From positions 1-37,915 of the forward strand of contig CAIOPG010000009.1 of NCBI GenBank assembly GCA_903860135.1: a DNA stretch of 37,915 bases, given 5' to 3'. The translations under genes were made by a program, and so were the position numbers. The notes beneath the pieces are model-generated. The model ran no database searches and was not told where the DNA came from. It was given only the letters and a program-made list of their open reading frames with translations. This document shows, one piece after another, positions 1-8,731 of this stretch. Origin of the DNA: Candidatus Omnitrophota bacterium. GTDB taxonomy: Bacteria > Omnitrophota > Gorgyraeia > Zapsychrales > Fredricksoniimonadaceae. Position 1 is the first letter of the stretch. The number at the start of each line of letters is the position of its first letter.

Positions 1-39
1 CCCGGCGATGTTGACGAGTAGAATCGGTGTTGGTAATTT

Positions 40-261
40 ATGGGGAGAGAGATTCGAGTTCATTGTCCGGGGTTAGTGTTTCACGTCGTTAATCGAGGTA
101 ATAATCGACAAGCTGTGTTTCTAGAACCGGATGATCAGAAAAAGCATTACTGGTGGCGGAGGATATGTATCCGTAAAGTTTCGGGAACAGATGAAGTCAT
201 TGTTGCCGATAAAACGAAAACCGGGCAGACCCCGGAAGGTAATTACGACGTAACCTATTAA
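40..261 (+). pseudogene. Truncated Y1 (IS200/RAYT-like) transposase remnant
   Basis: The first ~36 residues (MGREIRVHCPGLVFHV followed by an NRGNNRQ motif and FLEPDDQKKHY) match the N-terminus of Y1_Tnp-type transposases, the group that includes IS200-like and REP-associated (RAYT) enzymes. These nick single-stranded DNA with a tyrosine and an HUH metal site. After about residue 37 the similarity stops and the frame ends at residue 73. The HUH motif and catalytic tyrosine, expected roughly 60-130 residues in, are absent, so the product cannot be active. A tandem repeat array begins 23 bp downstream, which fits a mobile-element relic. Family call fairly confident; inactive state clear from length. 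Confidence 0.7.
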
Positions 262-283
262 GAGATATGGTTTTGGGGAGACC

Positions 284-434
284 TGACACTAATATTCTTT
301 GACACTAATATTCTTGACACTAATATTCTTTTGACACTAATATTCTTTTGACACTAATATTCTTTGACACTAATATTCTGACACTAATATTCCTTGACAC
401 TAATATTCTACTAATATTCATGACACTAATATTC
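284..434 (+). repeat. Tandem array of a GACACTAATATTC-core repeat
   Basis: Nine full copies of the 13-bp core GACACTAATATTC begin at 285, 301, 316, 333, 350, 366, 380, 396 and 422 (one has a single change, and the last is followed by AATAGC). A tenth copy lacking its first bases sits at 411. Periods run from 11 to 17 bp because the linker (TT, TTT, TTTT or none) varies. No coding frame crosses it. Each copy carries a TTGACA-like and a TAATAT-like hexamer. The array lies between a transposase relic and a DinD-like relic. Confidence 0.95.
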
Positions 435-439
435 AATAG

Positions 440-604
440 CCGTCATTCTACAAACAAGAGATCATTGTGCAGTTGAATAAGGATTTTGAAGGGTCGGCGC
501 GTGTTGAGAATGGTGTTAATTTCTGGATGGCGCGTAACATTCAGGACCATTTTGCTGACGTCAGCAAAATGATATATCTTGGGTTTGCCGAACAGGTTGG
601 ATAA
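440..604 (+). pseudogene. DinD-like (DNA-damage-inducible protein D) remnant with internal deletion
   Basis: An open frame without a start codon encodes KQEIIVQLNKDFEG, then ENGVNFWMARNIQ, then DHFADVSKMIYLG, before a stop at 602-604. The first part resembles the DinD/BRO-type N-terminus (pattern NGxxFWxAR-LQ). The second resembles a DinD segment that normally lies about 25-35 residues further on (DHFAxxxKMxxLG). The two are joined directly, so the gene seems to have lost the linking segment, and it has lost everything after this point. DinD is an SOS-linked inhibitor of RecA activities. The assignment rests on recalled family patterns, not an alignment. Confidence 0.5.
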
Positions 605-631
605 TGAGTGGAATACGTTACAGGTGAGTTA

Positions 632-1093
632 ATGTCGTTGATATTCTTTCTTGTTTTATGTTTCGGGGCGGCGGCCGTGGGGTCTGTCTTTACGGTGGCT
701 TCCGTGAAAAGTTGGTACCCAACGATCAGGAAGCCGGCATGGAATCCTCCAGACAAGGTATTTGCTCCGGTTTGGACTGTTCTATATTTGATGATGGCGG
801 TGGCAGGATGGATGGCCTGGGAGAGACTGCCGGGGAATATACTCTGCCTGCCCATGGTGTTGTTTGTGGTTCAACTGATCCTGAACGCGGGATGGTCAGC
901 GCTCTTCTTTGGCCTTCGGAAGCCAGGTTGGGCTTTTCTGGAGCTGATCTTCTTATGGGTGAGCATCCTTCTGACGATGATCAGTTTCTGGAATATTTAT
1001 TGGCTGACAGGGCTCCTTTTCTTGCCATATTTTTTGTGGGTTAGCTTCGCCGGAGTTCTTAATCTCCATGTTTGGAAATTGAATCGATCGTAA
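632..1093 (+). CDS. tspO: TspO/MBR family membrane protein
   Basis: A 153-residue integral membrane protein with five predicted helices and the TspO signature: KSWYPTIRKPAWNPP, then FAPVWTVLY near residues 33-60, and many tryptophans, including the C-terminal NLHVWKLN. TspO proteins bind porphyrins and other hydrophobic ligands and are linked to tetrapyrrole and stress responses; the physiological role here cannot be read from sequence. A GTG start at 608 is possible, but ATG at 632 is preferred because AGGTG lies 5 nt upstream (622-626) and the hydrophobic N-terminus MSLIFFLVLCFGAA then begins normally. The gene is intact among relics on both sides. Confidence 0.88.
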   Translation: MSLIFFLVLCFGAAAVGSVFTVASVKSWYPTIRKPAWNPPDKVFAPVWTVLYLMMAVAGWMAWERLPGNILCLPMVLFVVQLILNAGWSALFFGLRKPGWAFLELIFLWVSILLTMISFWNIYWLTGLLFLPYFLWVSFAGVLNLHVWKLNRS

Positions 1094-1192
1094 AGAAAAG
1101 ATTCTTCGTTATGGGAAAGATGATGACGATTAAAAAGAATATAAGCGGTCTGCTGAAGACATGAAGCTGATGTGGGCGACGGAGAAATAAAT

Positions 1193-1315
1193 ATGGCATC
1201 GGATCTGTCGTTTGTGGAATTTATTGCTGATCAAAGGATCACCGCTGACGCGCTTCCTGAGCCAAAACCTAAAAAGAAGAAGGCGGACTGGAGTAACAGG
1301 AAGGCTTGCTCTTGA
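1193..1315 (+). pseudogene. TfoX-like remnant (N-terminus joined to C-terminus)
   Basis: A 40-codon frame with a GGAG site 8 nt before its ATG. It starts MASDLSFVEFIADQ, which resembles the start of TfoX N-terminal-domain proteins (usually about 100-115 residues), and ends with the lysine-rich tail LPEPKPKKKKADWSNRKACS seen at the C-terminus of many such proteins. About 60-70 central residues would be missing, so I read it as an internally deleted relic. TfoX/Sxy proteins are linked to competence in some bacteria. An unrelated small basic peptide is the alternative. The frame ends just before the fic promoter. Confidence 0.4.
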
Positions 1316-1352
1316 AGCGATGGGATGGTATAATTGCTTCATAATATGAAGC
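1306..1352 (+). promoter_or_regulatory. Promoter and palindrome before fic
   Basis: TTGCTC (1306-1311), a 17-bp spacer and a perfect TATAAT (1329-1334) form a sigma-70-type promoter. A perfect 7-bp inverted repeat with 3-bp spacer, GCTTCAT-AAT-ATGAAGC (1336-1352), covers the expected transcription start. The half-site motif recurs nearby as TTGAAGC (1312-1318) and TTGCTTCA near 1369-1376. Position and symmetry suggest an operator for a dimeric repressor, possibly the winged-helix C-terminus of the Fic protein itself (inference). Confidence 0.55.
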
Positions 1353-1404
1353 GATTATAGGGCTTATTTGCTTCACGGTCCTTGGGGGTTTGGGAGGTTT
1401 CTTT

Positions 1405-2529
1405 ATGAAATATATCTGGCAACATAAGTTGTGGCCGCAGTTCACCTGGGACAGCATGGTCCTGTTACCTGTTCTAGGGCAGGCCAGACTGGCTCAGGGC
1501 GACCTTCTGGGCCGTGTTAAACGGCTAGGCCTCAAGCTTGAAGAAGAGGCCCAGGCGAACATCCTGACCGAGGAAGTCATCAAAACATCCGAGATCGAGG
1601 GTGAGCTTTTGAATTTGCAGATGGTGCGCTCCTCGGTGGCAAGGCACCTAGGGCTTCCCACAGCGGGACTTGGTCGTTCATCCAGGTCTGTTGATGGGCT
1701 CGTTGAGGTTGTTCTGGATGCGACCCGGAAATTCGATATTGCTTTGAATAAGCAGAGGCTTTTTGGATGGCATGGCGCTCTCTTTCCGACAGGGTACTCG
1801 GGACTTCATAAGATTCGCGTCGCCCAATGGAGAGGCAACGACGACCCTATGCGCGTTGTTTCGGGGCCTGTGGGGCGTGAACGTATCCATTTTGAGGCGC
1901 CTCCCGGGGACGTGGTCGATGGTGAAATGAAAAGATTCCTTCAGTGGTGGAAGGAAAGCCACGGCCGTGTGGACGGGCTTCTGCGCGCGGGGGTGGCGCA
2001 TTTTTATTTTCTGACGATCCATCCTTTTGAGGACGGCAATGGGCGTATGGCCCGGAGCCTTACTGATATGGCACTTGCGCAGGACGAGAAACTCAAGGTG
2101 AGATACTACAGCTTTTCATCTCAGATCATGGAAGAGCGGGATGACTATTACAAGATCCTTGAGAAGAACTCGAAGACGGCTGATCTGAACCTCACGGCCT
2201 GGCTCTCGTGGTTCCTTGGGTGTTATCAGCGCGCCATCGGGAAGTCGGAAAAGATCATGGGCAAGGTCATTTTGAAGGCGGATTTTTGGGCAGAGCACGC
2301 GCAGGTTCAGCTCAATGAGCGTCAAAAGAAGATCCTTAATCGGATGCTCGACGTTGGGCCGGGTGAATTTGTCGGCGGTTTGACGACCCGTAAATATGTG
2401 AGCCTTGGGAGCACGAGCAGGGCGACCGCGTTCCGTGAGATCTCGGATATGGTCGAAAAAGGCTTGTTGCGGCAAGCCTCAGGTGGCGGACGGAGTGTGC
2501 ATTACGACATCCTTTGGCGCGAAGCTTGA
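1405..2529 (+). CDS. Fic-domain protein (DUF4172-Fic-winged helix), probable AMP-transferase
   Basis: A 374-residue protein. Residues 1-80 match the DUF4172-type N-terminus (YIWQHKLWPQFTW). T61-S-E-I-E65-G66 fits the inhibitory-helix motif (S/T)xxxE(G/N), placing it in the class whose inhibitory helix is within the same chain. The full Fic catalytic motif HPFEDGNGR is at residues 206-214, with the catalytic His and the anion-binding Asn-Gly-Arg. The last ~60 residues (ATAFREISDMVEKGLLRQ and a basic GGGRSVHY stretch) look like a winged helix. Fic enzymes usually transfer AMP from ATP to a target protein; the target is unknown. ATG 1405 is chosen over TTG 1390 because GGGAGG lies 7 nt upstream. 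No partner gene adjoins it. Confidence 0.88.
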   Translation: MKYIWQHKLWPQFTWDSMVLLPVLGQARLAQGDLLGRVKRLGLKLEEEAQANILTEEVIKTSEIEGELLNLQMVRSSVARHLGLPTAGLGRSSRSVDGLVEVVLDATRKFDIALNKQRLFGWHGALFPTGYSGLHKIRVAQWRGNDDPMRVVSGPVGRERIHFEAPPGDVVDGEMKRFLQWWKESHGRVDGLLRAGVAHFYFLTIHPFEDGNGRMARSLTDMALAQDEKLKVRYYSFSSQIMEERDDYYKILEKNSKTADLNLTAWLSWFLGCYQRAIGKSEKIMGKVILKADFWAEHAQVQLNERQKKILNRMLDVGPGEFVGGLTTRKYVSLGSTSRATAFREISDMVEKGLLRQASGGGRSVHYDILWREA

Positions 2530-2563
2530 AACGTTTCGGGACGTTTTGTTAATTAACAAGGAA
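2529..2563 (+). other. Intergenic hairpin and TTGTTAATTAACAA palindrome after fic
   Basis: AAACGT (2529-2534) and ACGTTT (2541-2546) can pair around TTCGGG, followed by TGTT. This is at best a weak terminator for fic. The 14-bp perfect palindrome TTGTTAATTAACAA (2546-2559) overlaps its 3' side and lies just upstream of the Pho-box-like promoter. It could be a separate protein-binding site. Confidence 0.35.
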
Positions 2564-2606
2564 TTCACACCCCAGACACTTCCATGACACGGGCATAGCT
2601 TATACT
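2564..2606 (+). promoter_or_regulatory. Pho-box-like promoter (P1) of the giant gene
   Basis: TTCACAC (2564-2570) precedes the direct repeat CAGACAC-N4-ATGACAC (2573-2590, 11-bp period). Then come exactly 10 bp and TATACT (2601-2606). This is the usual arrangement of PhoB-activated promoters: 7-4-7 repeat, 10 bp, -10 box, with no good -35. The repeats are imperfect relative to CTGTCAT, but the distance from TTCACAY to the -10 box (37 bp) is identical at P2. Confidence 0.5.
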
Positions 2607-2651
2607 TCGATCAACATGATTGTTGGTCTAGGCTATATCTGAAAGGGAAGT

Positions 2652-5600
2652 ATGGGGCGATCGGTGTTTCCAGGGAGTTTTTTTAGTTTAAAGAAGCCGG
2701 CATGGTTTCGCCTGACAAGCGCGATCCTTTTGCTGGCGTATACCAGTGATCTGATCGGGATGGATTGGATCAGGACCCGCGAAGCATACGCGCAAAGCGT
2801 GGTTATGGCACCCCGTCCGGGGGTGTTGGTGCCAGCCTCGCAAGCAGGATCGCTGCCTCTTCTTAAAGCCATTGCCATAGATCCTGCTGACCCTTTAAAG
2901 ATAGATTTTCTGGTCGATGCCGGGGATCATCTGAAGGCTGATGAAAAAGCTTCGACCCGCCTGGTCCAATATTTCCTGACTTTTCTCACCATACCTGAAA
3001 AAGATCTTTGGGTTAACCTTTCCCCGTTGGAGCCGGAACGTATTATCAATCGTGCGCTCGGCCGGACGGCTGTGGGCGAAGATATGCTCAAAGAGGATTA
3101 TCTTTTAAAACAGTTGGCGGCTTCCATGACTTTTCCGGATCAGGATCCCGGCAAAGCGTTCTGGGCGAAGATCCGCAGCAGGATCCAAAAACAGTACGGG
3201 GATATTGACCTCCCCTTAGATACGTTCAGCAAGGTTTGGGTGGTACCGGAGAAAGCGCTTGTTTATGAAGAGAAGGGGATAGCGTTTATTGCCGAAAGCC
3301 GGTTGAAGGTCATGTTCGATGAAGATTATATGACCCAAACAAAAAAGACGAACGGCAATCATTCAAAAATGAATGGTGCCCCCGGGCTAGACAGCATGTA
3401 CCTTGCGATCGCCCGGGAGATCATTATCCCGGAGCTTGAACGGGAAGTGAACCAAGGGCAGTATTTTGCGCCTTTACGCCAGATGTTCAACGCACTGATC
3501 CTGGCTATCTGGTTCAAGCGTAAACTCAAAGACAATATTGTCAATTTGATTTATACCGACAAGAAGAAAACATCCGGTATCCAGATCAAAGACCGGAAGA
3601 TCAGTCAAAAAGTTTATGCCCGGTATATGTCAGCCCTCAGGAAGGGTGTGTACGATGTTATCCGTGAAGAAGCTGATCCGGATCAGCAGGGCACGACCCC
3701 GCGCCGATATTTCTCCGGCGGGTTAACATTTGAAAGAACTTCCTCAAAGATAGACTTTGCGTCATTACCTGATTCCGCCAGTGAACGCAAGCACGTCATG
3801 CGTGGTTTTGGCAAGAACATCTTCAGACTGACAACGTCTCTCATCCCTAAAGGGATGTCGAAGAAAAGCCTCCTCACACTGCTTCTGGCGGCGGGAATGC
3901 TTGTGTCTCCAGGATCAGGCCCCATTAACCAGACAGCAGCTCACGGTGGCAACAAGGCACCGTCGCCGCGTATAGAAGTTGTCGCGGGAGTGGATATTGT
4001 GTCGAAGAAAATTATCGGACATGGAGATATGATCCCTGAGTCAGATAAAAAATATTTTTCATTTATGAAAGACTTTCTGACCATCGAGGATGTTAAAAAT
4101 ATTCAAGGAAAGCCCAATCCGTTGACAGGGAAGCTGTACATATTGGATACAGGATTTATAGCATCACATTGGGACAAGATCTTTACGTACTCATCGATGA
4201 ATTGGTCGCAGGAAACCATGGTTATTGCCCTGCAGGCTAAGCTGGGGCTTCCGCAAGACGGGCAGTTCGGACCGCAAACGCGCGGTGCGCTCGAACGTGT
4301 CATGTCATTGAAGACCATGACGCTTAAAACCGGGGTAAAAGGAGCGGTGCAAGCGCCGGGGCCACTGTCTGTTGTAAAAGACACGCTAACCGCAGTGATC
4401 CGTGCTGTTAATCCAGGGAAAGCGTCCGACAAGGATGTTCTGAGGGATAATATAAAGACTTTCTCCTCAAGCGTCGTTGCTGCTGGATCAGGCCCTAATC
4501 CACCGGATGATCAGGATTTTAAATATGGTATGGATCAGATCGTGCGCACCTTAATACAGGATCCCAATGTCCAAGCCAGAACGGCTATGTTAAATTACTT
4601 ACTTCAAAACGACCAAACTGATCCGCAATTCACGCCTGTTGTTCAAACCATCATTTTGAATTCACCTTATATGCATGTCGTTCAGGCACTGCTGTTGCAT
4701 ATGGTATCTAAGAACGGCGGTGATCTGCGTTTCTTTATACAACTTATTGATAAATCATTACACGAACATAAAGCTTCAACTCTCGTCGATATGGAGTTGC
4801 AGGGACTGGCTGACATTCTTGGCAAAGGGCAATCTCCACTCAATCAACTTCTGGCCATGGATCAACCAAGGCCGTCTTCACCTGTGATTTCTCGTGACGT
4901 CACCCGAAGGGTGTTATTGACATTCTTAGCGTGGTCAGATGATTCGATCGCCCGAGGACACTTATTACGCAGTGAATACTGGAATATAGATCAATTGACG
5001 CATATCCACCGTGCGTTGAATGCGGCCCGGGGGGCTATGGCTGAACGGCTCAAATTAGATGTGTATAATGAAATTCTCCGGCGGGAAGCTTTGAGGGTCA
5101 TTGAGTCTATGCCAGCCAATGAGAAGCCGTCTGTCTTTTCTACCCAGGAAGATATTTATAATTATTATTTGGCGACAAAAGGGCTGAAGGCGCTGCATGA
5201 CCCGCTGGTACGCACGGCCTATGTGGATCTGCGGGGAAATATGCCGCGCTGGTTATTGGCAAAGGCCGTTGGGGCGGCAGAACAACGTTTGGCGTTGCCT
5301 GTGGCATCGCACATGGGGATGCCGGTACTGTATGATGTGCCCCCGAGAGGGTTAGCAGAAGCCTCTGTGCCGGAGTATCTTTTTGCGCTTGATCCTGTGG
5401 CACAAGCCGCTTATTTAGTTCAGTCTACAAATATCGATGAATTGGCACGCATCTTTCATGTAGTCACACCTTTAAGAAGTAAAGCACTCGATCGATTGAT
5501 GGCAACACCCCGGGGGCGTATCCTGGCACTGCAGGTTTATGCCCACGCCGACGATGAGGATCTGCTTGCGCTGGTCGAAGCCAAAGCTGATTGGGAGGAT

Positions 5601-8600
5601 CTTTTAAGGAAGGATATTCAGGATATCAATGATCCGGTTTCATTGAAGGTTATTCATCAGGCTATGGCCAAGATGTATAACAGGCCGTGGGGGAAAGAAT
5701 GGATGTTGAATATTCGGCTGAAGGCATTAACACCAGCAGAACTTGAGCATGCGGATGACCCGCGCGGTCGACGTAAGGTGTCAGCCGAAAAAGAATCACG
5801 GGCCATACAGCAAGCCCTGGATCTGATGAAAGAAATGTTGGCTAATCCTCCCAGTTTGTTTATTGGGAAAAGGCCGTATATATCAGATGAACTTTCATTT
5901 ATTGCTGCTGCGTTAGTAAACAAGATCACTGCCGGAGATCCTGAAGAAGTGATGGCGTACGTCAATGCCTTGAAATTGTCTGGCGACACAAATAAGCAAG
6001 CGATCGGGGAAGATATTGAGCACTGGAAAAATAAATTTCTGGCTGAAGGTCAAAGCCCGTCATCGATCCCGTTTATAAATAAATTGATCCTTTGGGGGTC
6101 GGGCTTATTCTTGTCTGCTTTGGCCTATCTTCGCTTAAGAAAGAAAACAGCTCTTGGCAAAGCGAGTGTCAGCAAGTTGATCCTGAAACTCCGCCGGACA
6201 TTTCTGGTTGACAGCATCGATGTGCAAGGCGTGATCCAGGGCAATACGCCCGGTTTCAAGGATGCATTTCTGGCGGCCATGCCCTGGGGTTCTTCATCAA
6301 CGAAGAAAAATCAGGCTGTTGTCGTTATCCCTAGAAGGGGGCTGTTCAATGGCACGTCAAATTATTTCCAGGGATGGCAGTCTATGGTGCATGGCTGGAG
6401 AAAAGGCAACGCCCCGCCGGATGGACAGGGCATCATTAACGGATTAAATGATATCCTCAATAATGCTTTTTATATCCTTCGCGCGACACCGTATACGCCG
6501 GAACTTATAGATAAAGGTGATGAGGGGATACTCCTCAATGACCGGTATCGGGCCACGTTCACCTATTTTAATTTATTAGTGATCGATACGCTCGATACTC
6601 TTTCTGATCTTCTTGAAGGCACCAATATTGATCAGCGGCAACGTGCGCTTTTATCACGGGATGTTGGTGTCTTGGTTGAAATGAACAAGTATTTCATGGA
6701 GTATCTGGTTATTCTTGAATGCCGGGGGGTGATTGACAAGGTGATGGGTTATAAGTTCCCGGATCATCATTGGACCGAGCGTTCAGGGCTGTATCCGTCT
6801 ATCCGTTGGTTTTTGTTGTACACGTATCTTTTGAAAGCATCTAAGAAGAAATTGCTGATTGGCTTGCCGGGGCTGTTAAGCAAAGGCAATGCGCTGATGC
6901 CGGGGTTGTATGGGTCAGCCGACGCCGGGTATTTTAAGGCTGTTGTTGAGCGCAGCGAGACGGCTTTAACACAAATGATCCAACGCGCGGATAATCTGAC
7001 GTCTCCTTTGAGCAAAGGGATAGGTTACACACATAAAATGCGCAGTTTTGTCAGCCGTTTGCGCCTGATGTCGGTGCCGCTTATTCTTGGTTTTGTTCTT
7101 TCCATGACCTTCCTTGGTTTGGGCAGCGTCCAGATCCCATTGATGGCGGTCTGGGGTGTCTTGGTCGGGTTTCTGATTTATTGGGTGCCGCATACCAATA
7201 CCATGCAAATGCCATGGCGCGCGGCCATGGAGGCTGTGACAGAGAAGCTGGATGCGCAGTTGCGTATGTCATTAGGCGCGACGGATATCGACGAGCAAGC
7301 CCTTGTGCGTTTGGCGCTTGATGAAGGGGCCGATGAATTGAAGAAAGAACTGGCGGCACAACAGTCCAGTCTCGATATGATCGTGATCATTCCTGAAGAG
7401 CCTTCTTATGCCGGCAGTTTAAAGGAATATGTCCGTCAACGCCGGGGAACCATTATCAGAAAAGATGTCCCGGTTGAAGTGCTGGCGCCACAAAGAAAAG
7501 GCAGTGCCAATATATATTTTGAGGCGCTTCAGCTGGTTCAAAACAGACTGCGCGATCAGGAGTTCCTCGAGCAAAATCCGGGACTTAAGGGGCGGTCGGT
7601 GCAGGATGTACGGATATTGTTTGTTTTTCACGGCGATAATAAGATCCAGGATGACAGTATCCTTGATTGGACCATTGTGAATGGCTACCGCTCTGCCGGT
7701 GCTATGCGTGCCAAAGAAGGGACAACATTGCCTGATGGCCAGCGCATGACACACGGCGGGCACATCATCCGGTACAGCCGGGACGTTTCTTTTCGGCCAT
7801 TGGCGCAACAGAATTTTGATGATGTTGCCTTATGGGGCGATTGGGTCAACCAGGTGGATTTGGAAACCCTGGGGCTCTTCATCACAAATCTAACTTCTGA
7901 AAATAAGATCGAGATACATGAAGTCCTGGAGAAGTTGAATATATCCGCTTTACAGAAAGATGGTGATGGAGATCCAACTTATCGAAATAAGGTATTGAAG
8001 TATCTGGAAGATCATTACAAATTGCCGCAACATTCTTTAAAGCAATTCCCGGCGTTAACCGAGGGCATGGTCTTTAGCCCCAGGACAGTGCGTGTCCTGG
8101 AAAGTGTCCTGGTTCAATTGGAGGCCGATCCCGGATTGTGGAAGCAGTTGAAATATTTGCATTTGACGACGGATATCCTTAATAATCTTTTAAAATCTTC
8201 AGATGGCATGAAAGATTATGTTGATAAGCGGATCAACCTGCCAGATATCGAAGATCAATACGCGATGGCAGATCACGACGATGCGCGGCTGCTTTTCAAG
8301 CGTTTCTATACTATATTTGCCCGGGCCAAAGAAGATGTGCCCGCCGGGCTTCATTTCAGCCCCATCATGGCGTATCCGGGGGCGGCTGAGGTATGGCATA
8401 TCAGGACGTCTGATGACGTCTCAAGGATCAAAGCGTTATTAGCCTTAAAGCCATGGGCGCTATCCTCAGCAACACCAGATCTTGCGCCAAAGAACAAAGC
8501 TGATTCTGCCATCGATGGCGGATTGGATTTCACGATGACGCAGGAACATATTGAATATAAAGAACGCATGCCCTCGACGTTGCCAGGCTTGCCGGCCGCT

Positions 8601-8705
8601 GACCCGAGCCGGTCTTTACAATTCCTTCAGTTATTCCGTGGTTTTGATTTTAGTATTACAGCATCAGAGACTTTGACAGATCCGCGTGTTTTCCTGGGTT
8701 TTTAG
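2652..8705 (+). CDS. Giant exported or membrane protein, function unknown (2017 aa)
   Basis: I do not recognise an activity. Residues 1-47 form a signal-like N-terminus (hydrophobic stretch about 19-35, possible cut after AYA47). Residues ~52-355 form a compact module ending PRRYFSGGL that resembles, from memory, a module shared by giant Omnitrophota proteins. A second hydrophobic segment lies at ~402-420. Residues ~516-552 look like a peptidoglycan-binding PG_binding_1 repeat (LQAKLGLPQDGQFGPQTRGAL). Helical repeat-like sequence follows from ~615. A membrane segment is at ~1144-1163 and a hairpin pair at ~1474-1512, then a soluble C-terminal ~500 residues. I count a single cysteine in the whole chain, as expected of an extracytoplasmic protein. 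AAAGGGA precedes the ATG. Composition matches its neighbours and there is no frameshift. Confidence 0.85.
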   Translation: MGRSVFPGSFFSLKKPAWFRLTSAILLLAYTSDLIGMDWIRTREAYAQSVVMAPRPGVLVPASQAGSLPLLKAIAIDPADPLKIDFLVDAGDHLKADEKASTRLVQYFLTFLTIPEKDLWVNLSPLEPERIINRALGRTAVGEDMLKEDYLLKQLAASMTFPDQDPGKAFWAKIRSRIQKQYGDIDLPLDTFSKVWVVPEKALVYEEKGIAFIAESRLKVMFDEDYMTQTKKTNGNHSKMNGAPGLDSMYLAIAREIIIPELEREVNQGQYFAPLRQMFNALILAIWFKRKLKDNIVNLIYTDKKKTSGIQIKDRKISQKVYARYMSALRKGVYDVIREEADPDQQGTTPRRYFSGGLTFERTSSKIDFASLPDSASERKHVMRGFGKNIFRLTTSLIPKGMSKKSLLTLLLAAGMLVSPGSGPINQTAAHGGNKAPSPRIEVVAGVDIVSKKIIGHGDMIPESDKKYFSFMKDFLTIEDVKNIQGKPNPLTGKLYILDTGFIASHWDKIFTYSSMNWSQETMVIALQAKLGLPQDGQFGPQTRGALERVMSLKTMTLKTGVKGAVQAPGPLSVVKDTLTAVIRAVNPGKASDKDVLRDNIKTFSSSVVAAGSGPNPPDDQDFKYGMDQIVRTLIQDPNVQARTAMLNYLLQNDQTDPQFTPVVQTIILNSPYMHVVQALLLHMVSKNGGDLRFFIQLIDKSLHEHKASTLVDMELQGLADILGKGQSPLNQLLAMDQPRPSSPVISRDVTRRVLLTFLAWSDDSIARGHLLRSEYWNIDQLTHIHRALNAARGAMAERLKLDVYNEILRREALRVIESMPANEKPSVFSTQEDIYNYYLATKGLKALHDPLVRTAYVDLRGNMPRWLLAKAVGAAEQRLALPVASHMGMPVLYDVPPRGLAEASVPEYLFALDPVAQAAYLVQSTNIDELARIFHVVTPLRSKALDRLMATPRGRILALQVYAHADDEDLLALVEAKADWEDLLRKDIQDINDPVSLKVIHQAMAKMYNRPWGKEWMLNIRLKALTPAELEHADDPRGRRKVSAEKESRAIQQALDLMKEMLANPPSLFIGKRPYISDELSFIAAALVNKITAGDPEEVMAYVNALKLSGDTNKQAIGEDIEHWKNKFLAEGQSPSSIPFINKLILWGSGLFLSALAYLRLRKKTALGKASVSKLILKLRRTFLVDSIDVQGVIQGNTPGFKDAFLAAMPWGSSSTKKNQAVVVIPRRGLFNGTSNYFQGWQSMVHGWRKGNAPPDGQGIINGLNDILNNAFYILRATPYTPELIDKGDEGILLNDRYRATFTYFNLLVIDTLDTLSDLLEGTNIDQRQRALLSRDVGVLVEMNKYFMEYLVILECRGVIDKVMGYKFPDHHWTERSGLYPSIRWFLLYTYLLKASKKKLLIGLPGLLSKGNALMPGLYGSADAGYFKAVVERSETALTQMIQRADNLTSPLSKGIGYTHKMRSFVSRLRLMSVPLILGFVLSMTFLGLGSVQIPLMAVWGVLVGFLIYWVPHTNTMQMPWRAAMEAVTEKLDAQLRMSLGATDIDEQALVRLALDEGADELKKELAAQQSSLDMIVIIPEEPSYAGSLKEYVRQRRGTIIRKDVPVEVLAPQRKGSANIYFEALQLVQNRLRDQEFLEQNPGLKGRSVQDVRILFVFHGDNKIQDDSILDWTIVNGYRSAGAMRAKEGTTLPDGQRMTHGGHIIRYSRDVSFRPLAQQNFDDVALWGDWVNQVDLETLGLFITNLTSENKIEIHEVLEKLNISALQKDGDGDPTYRNKVLKYLEDHYKLPQHSLKQFPALTEGMVFSPRTVRVLESVLVQLEADPGLWKQLKYLHLTTDILNNLLKSSDGMKDYVDKRINLPDIEDQYAMADHDDARLLFKRFYTIFARAKEDVPAGLHFSPIMAYPGAAEVWHIRTSDDVSRIKALLALKPWALSSATPDLAPKNKADSAIDGGLDFTMTQEHIEYKERMPSTLPGLPAADPSRSLQFLQLFRGFDFSITASETLTDPRVFLGF

Positions 8706-8731
8706 TCATTTCCAACCTTATTTACAAGAAG

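Noticed and set aside
284..434. Possible CRISPR array in the tandem repeats
   Set aside because: Repeat cores are 13 bp with 1-4 bp linkers and no unique spacers; no cas genes nearby.
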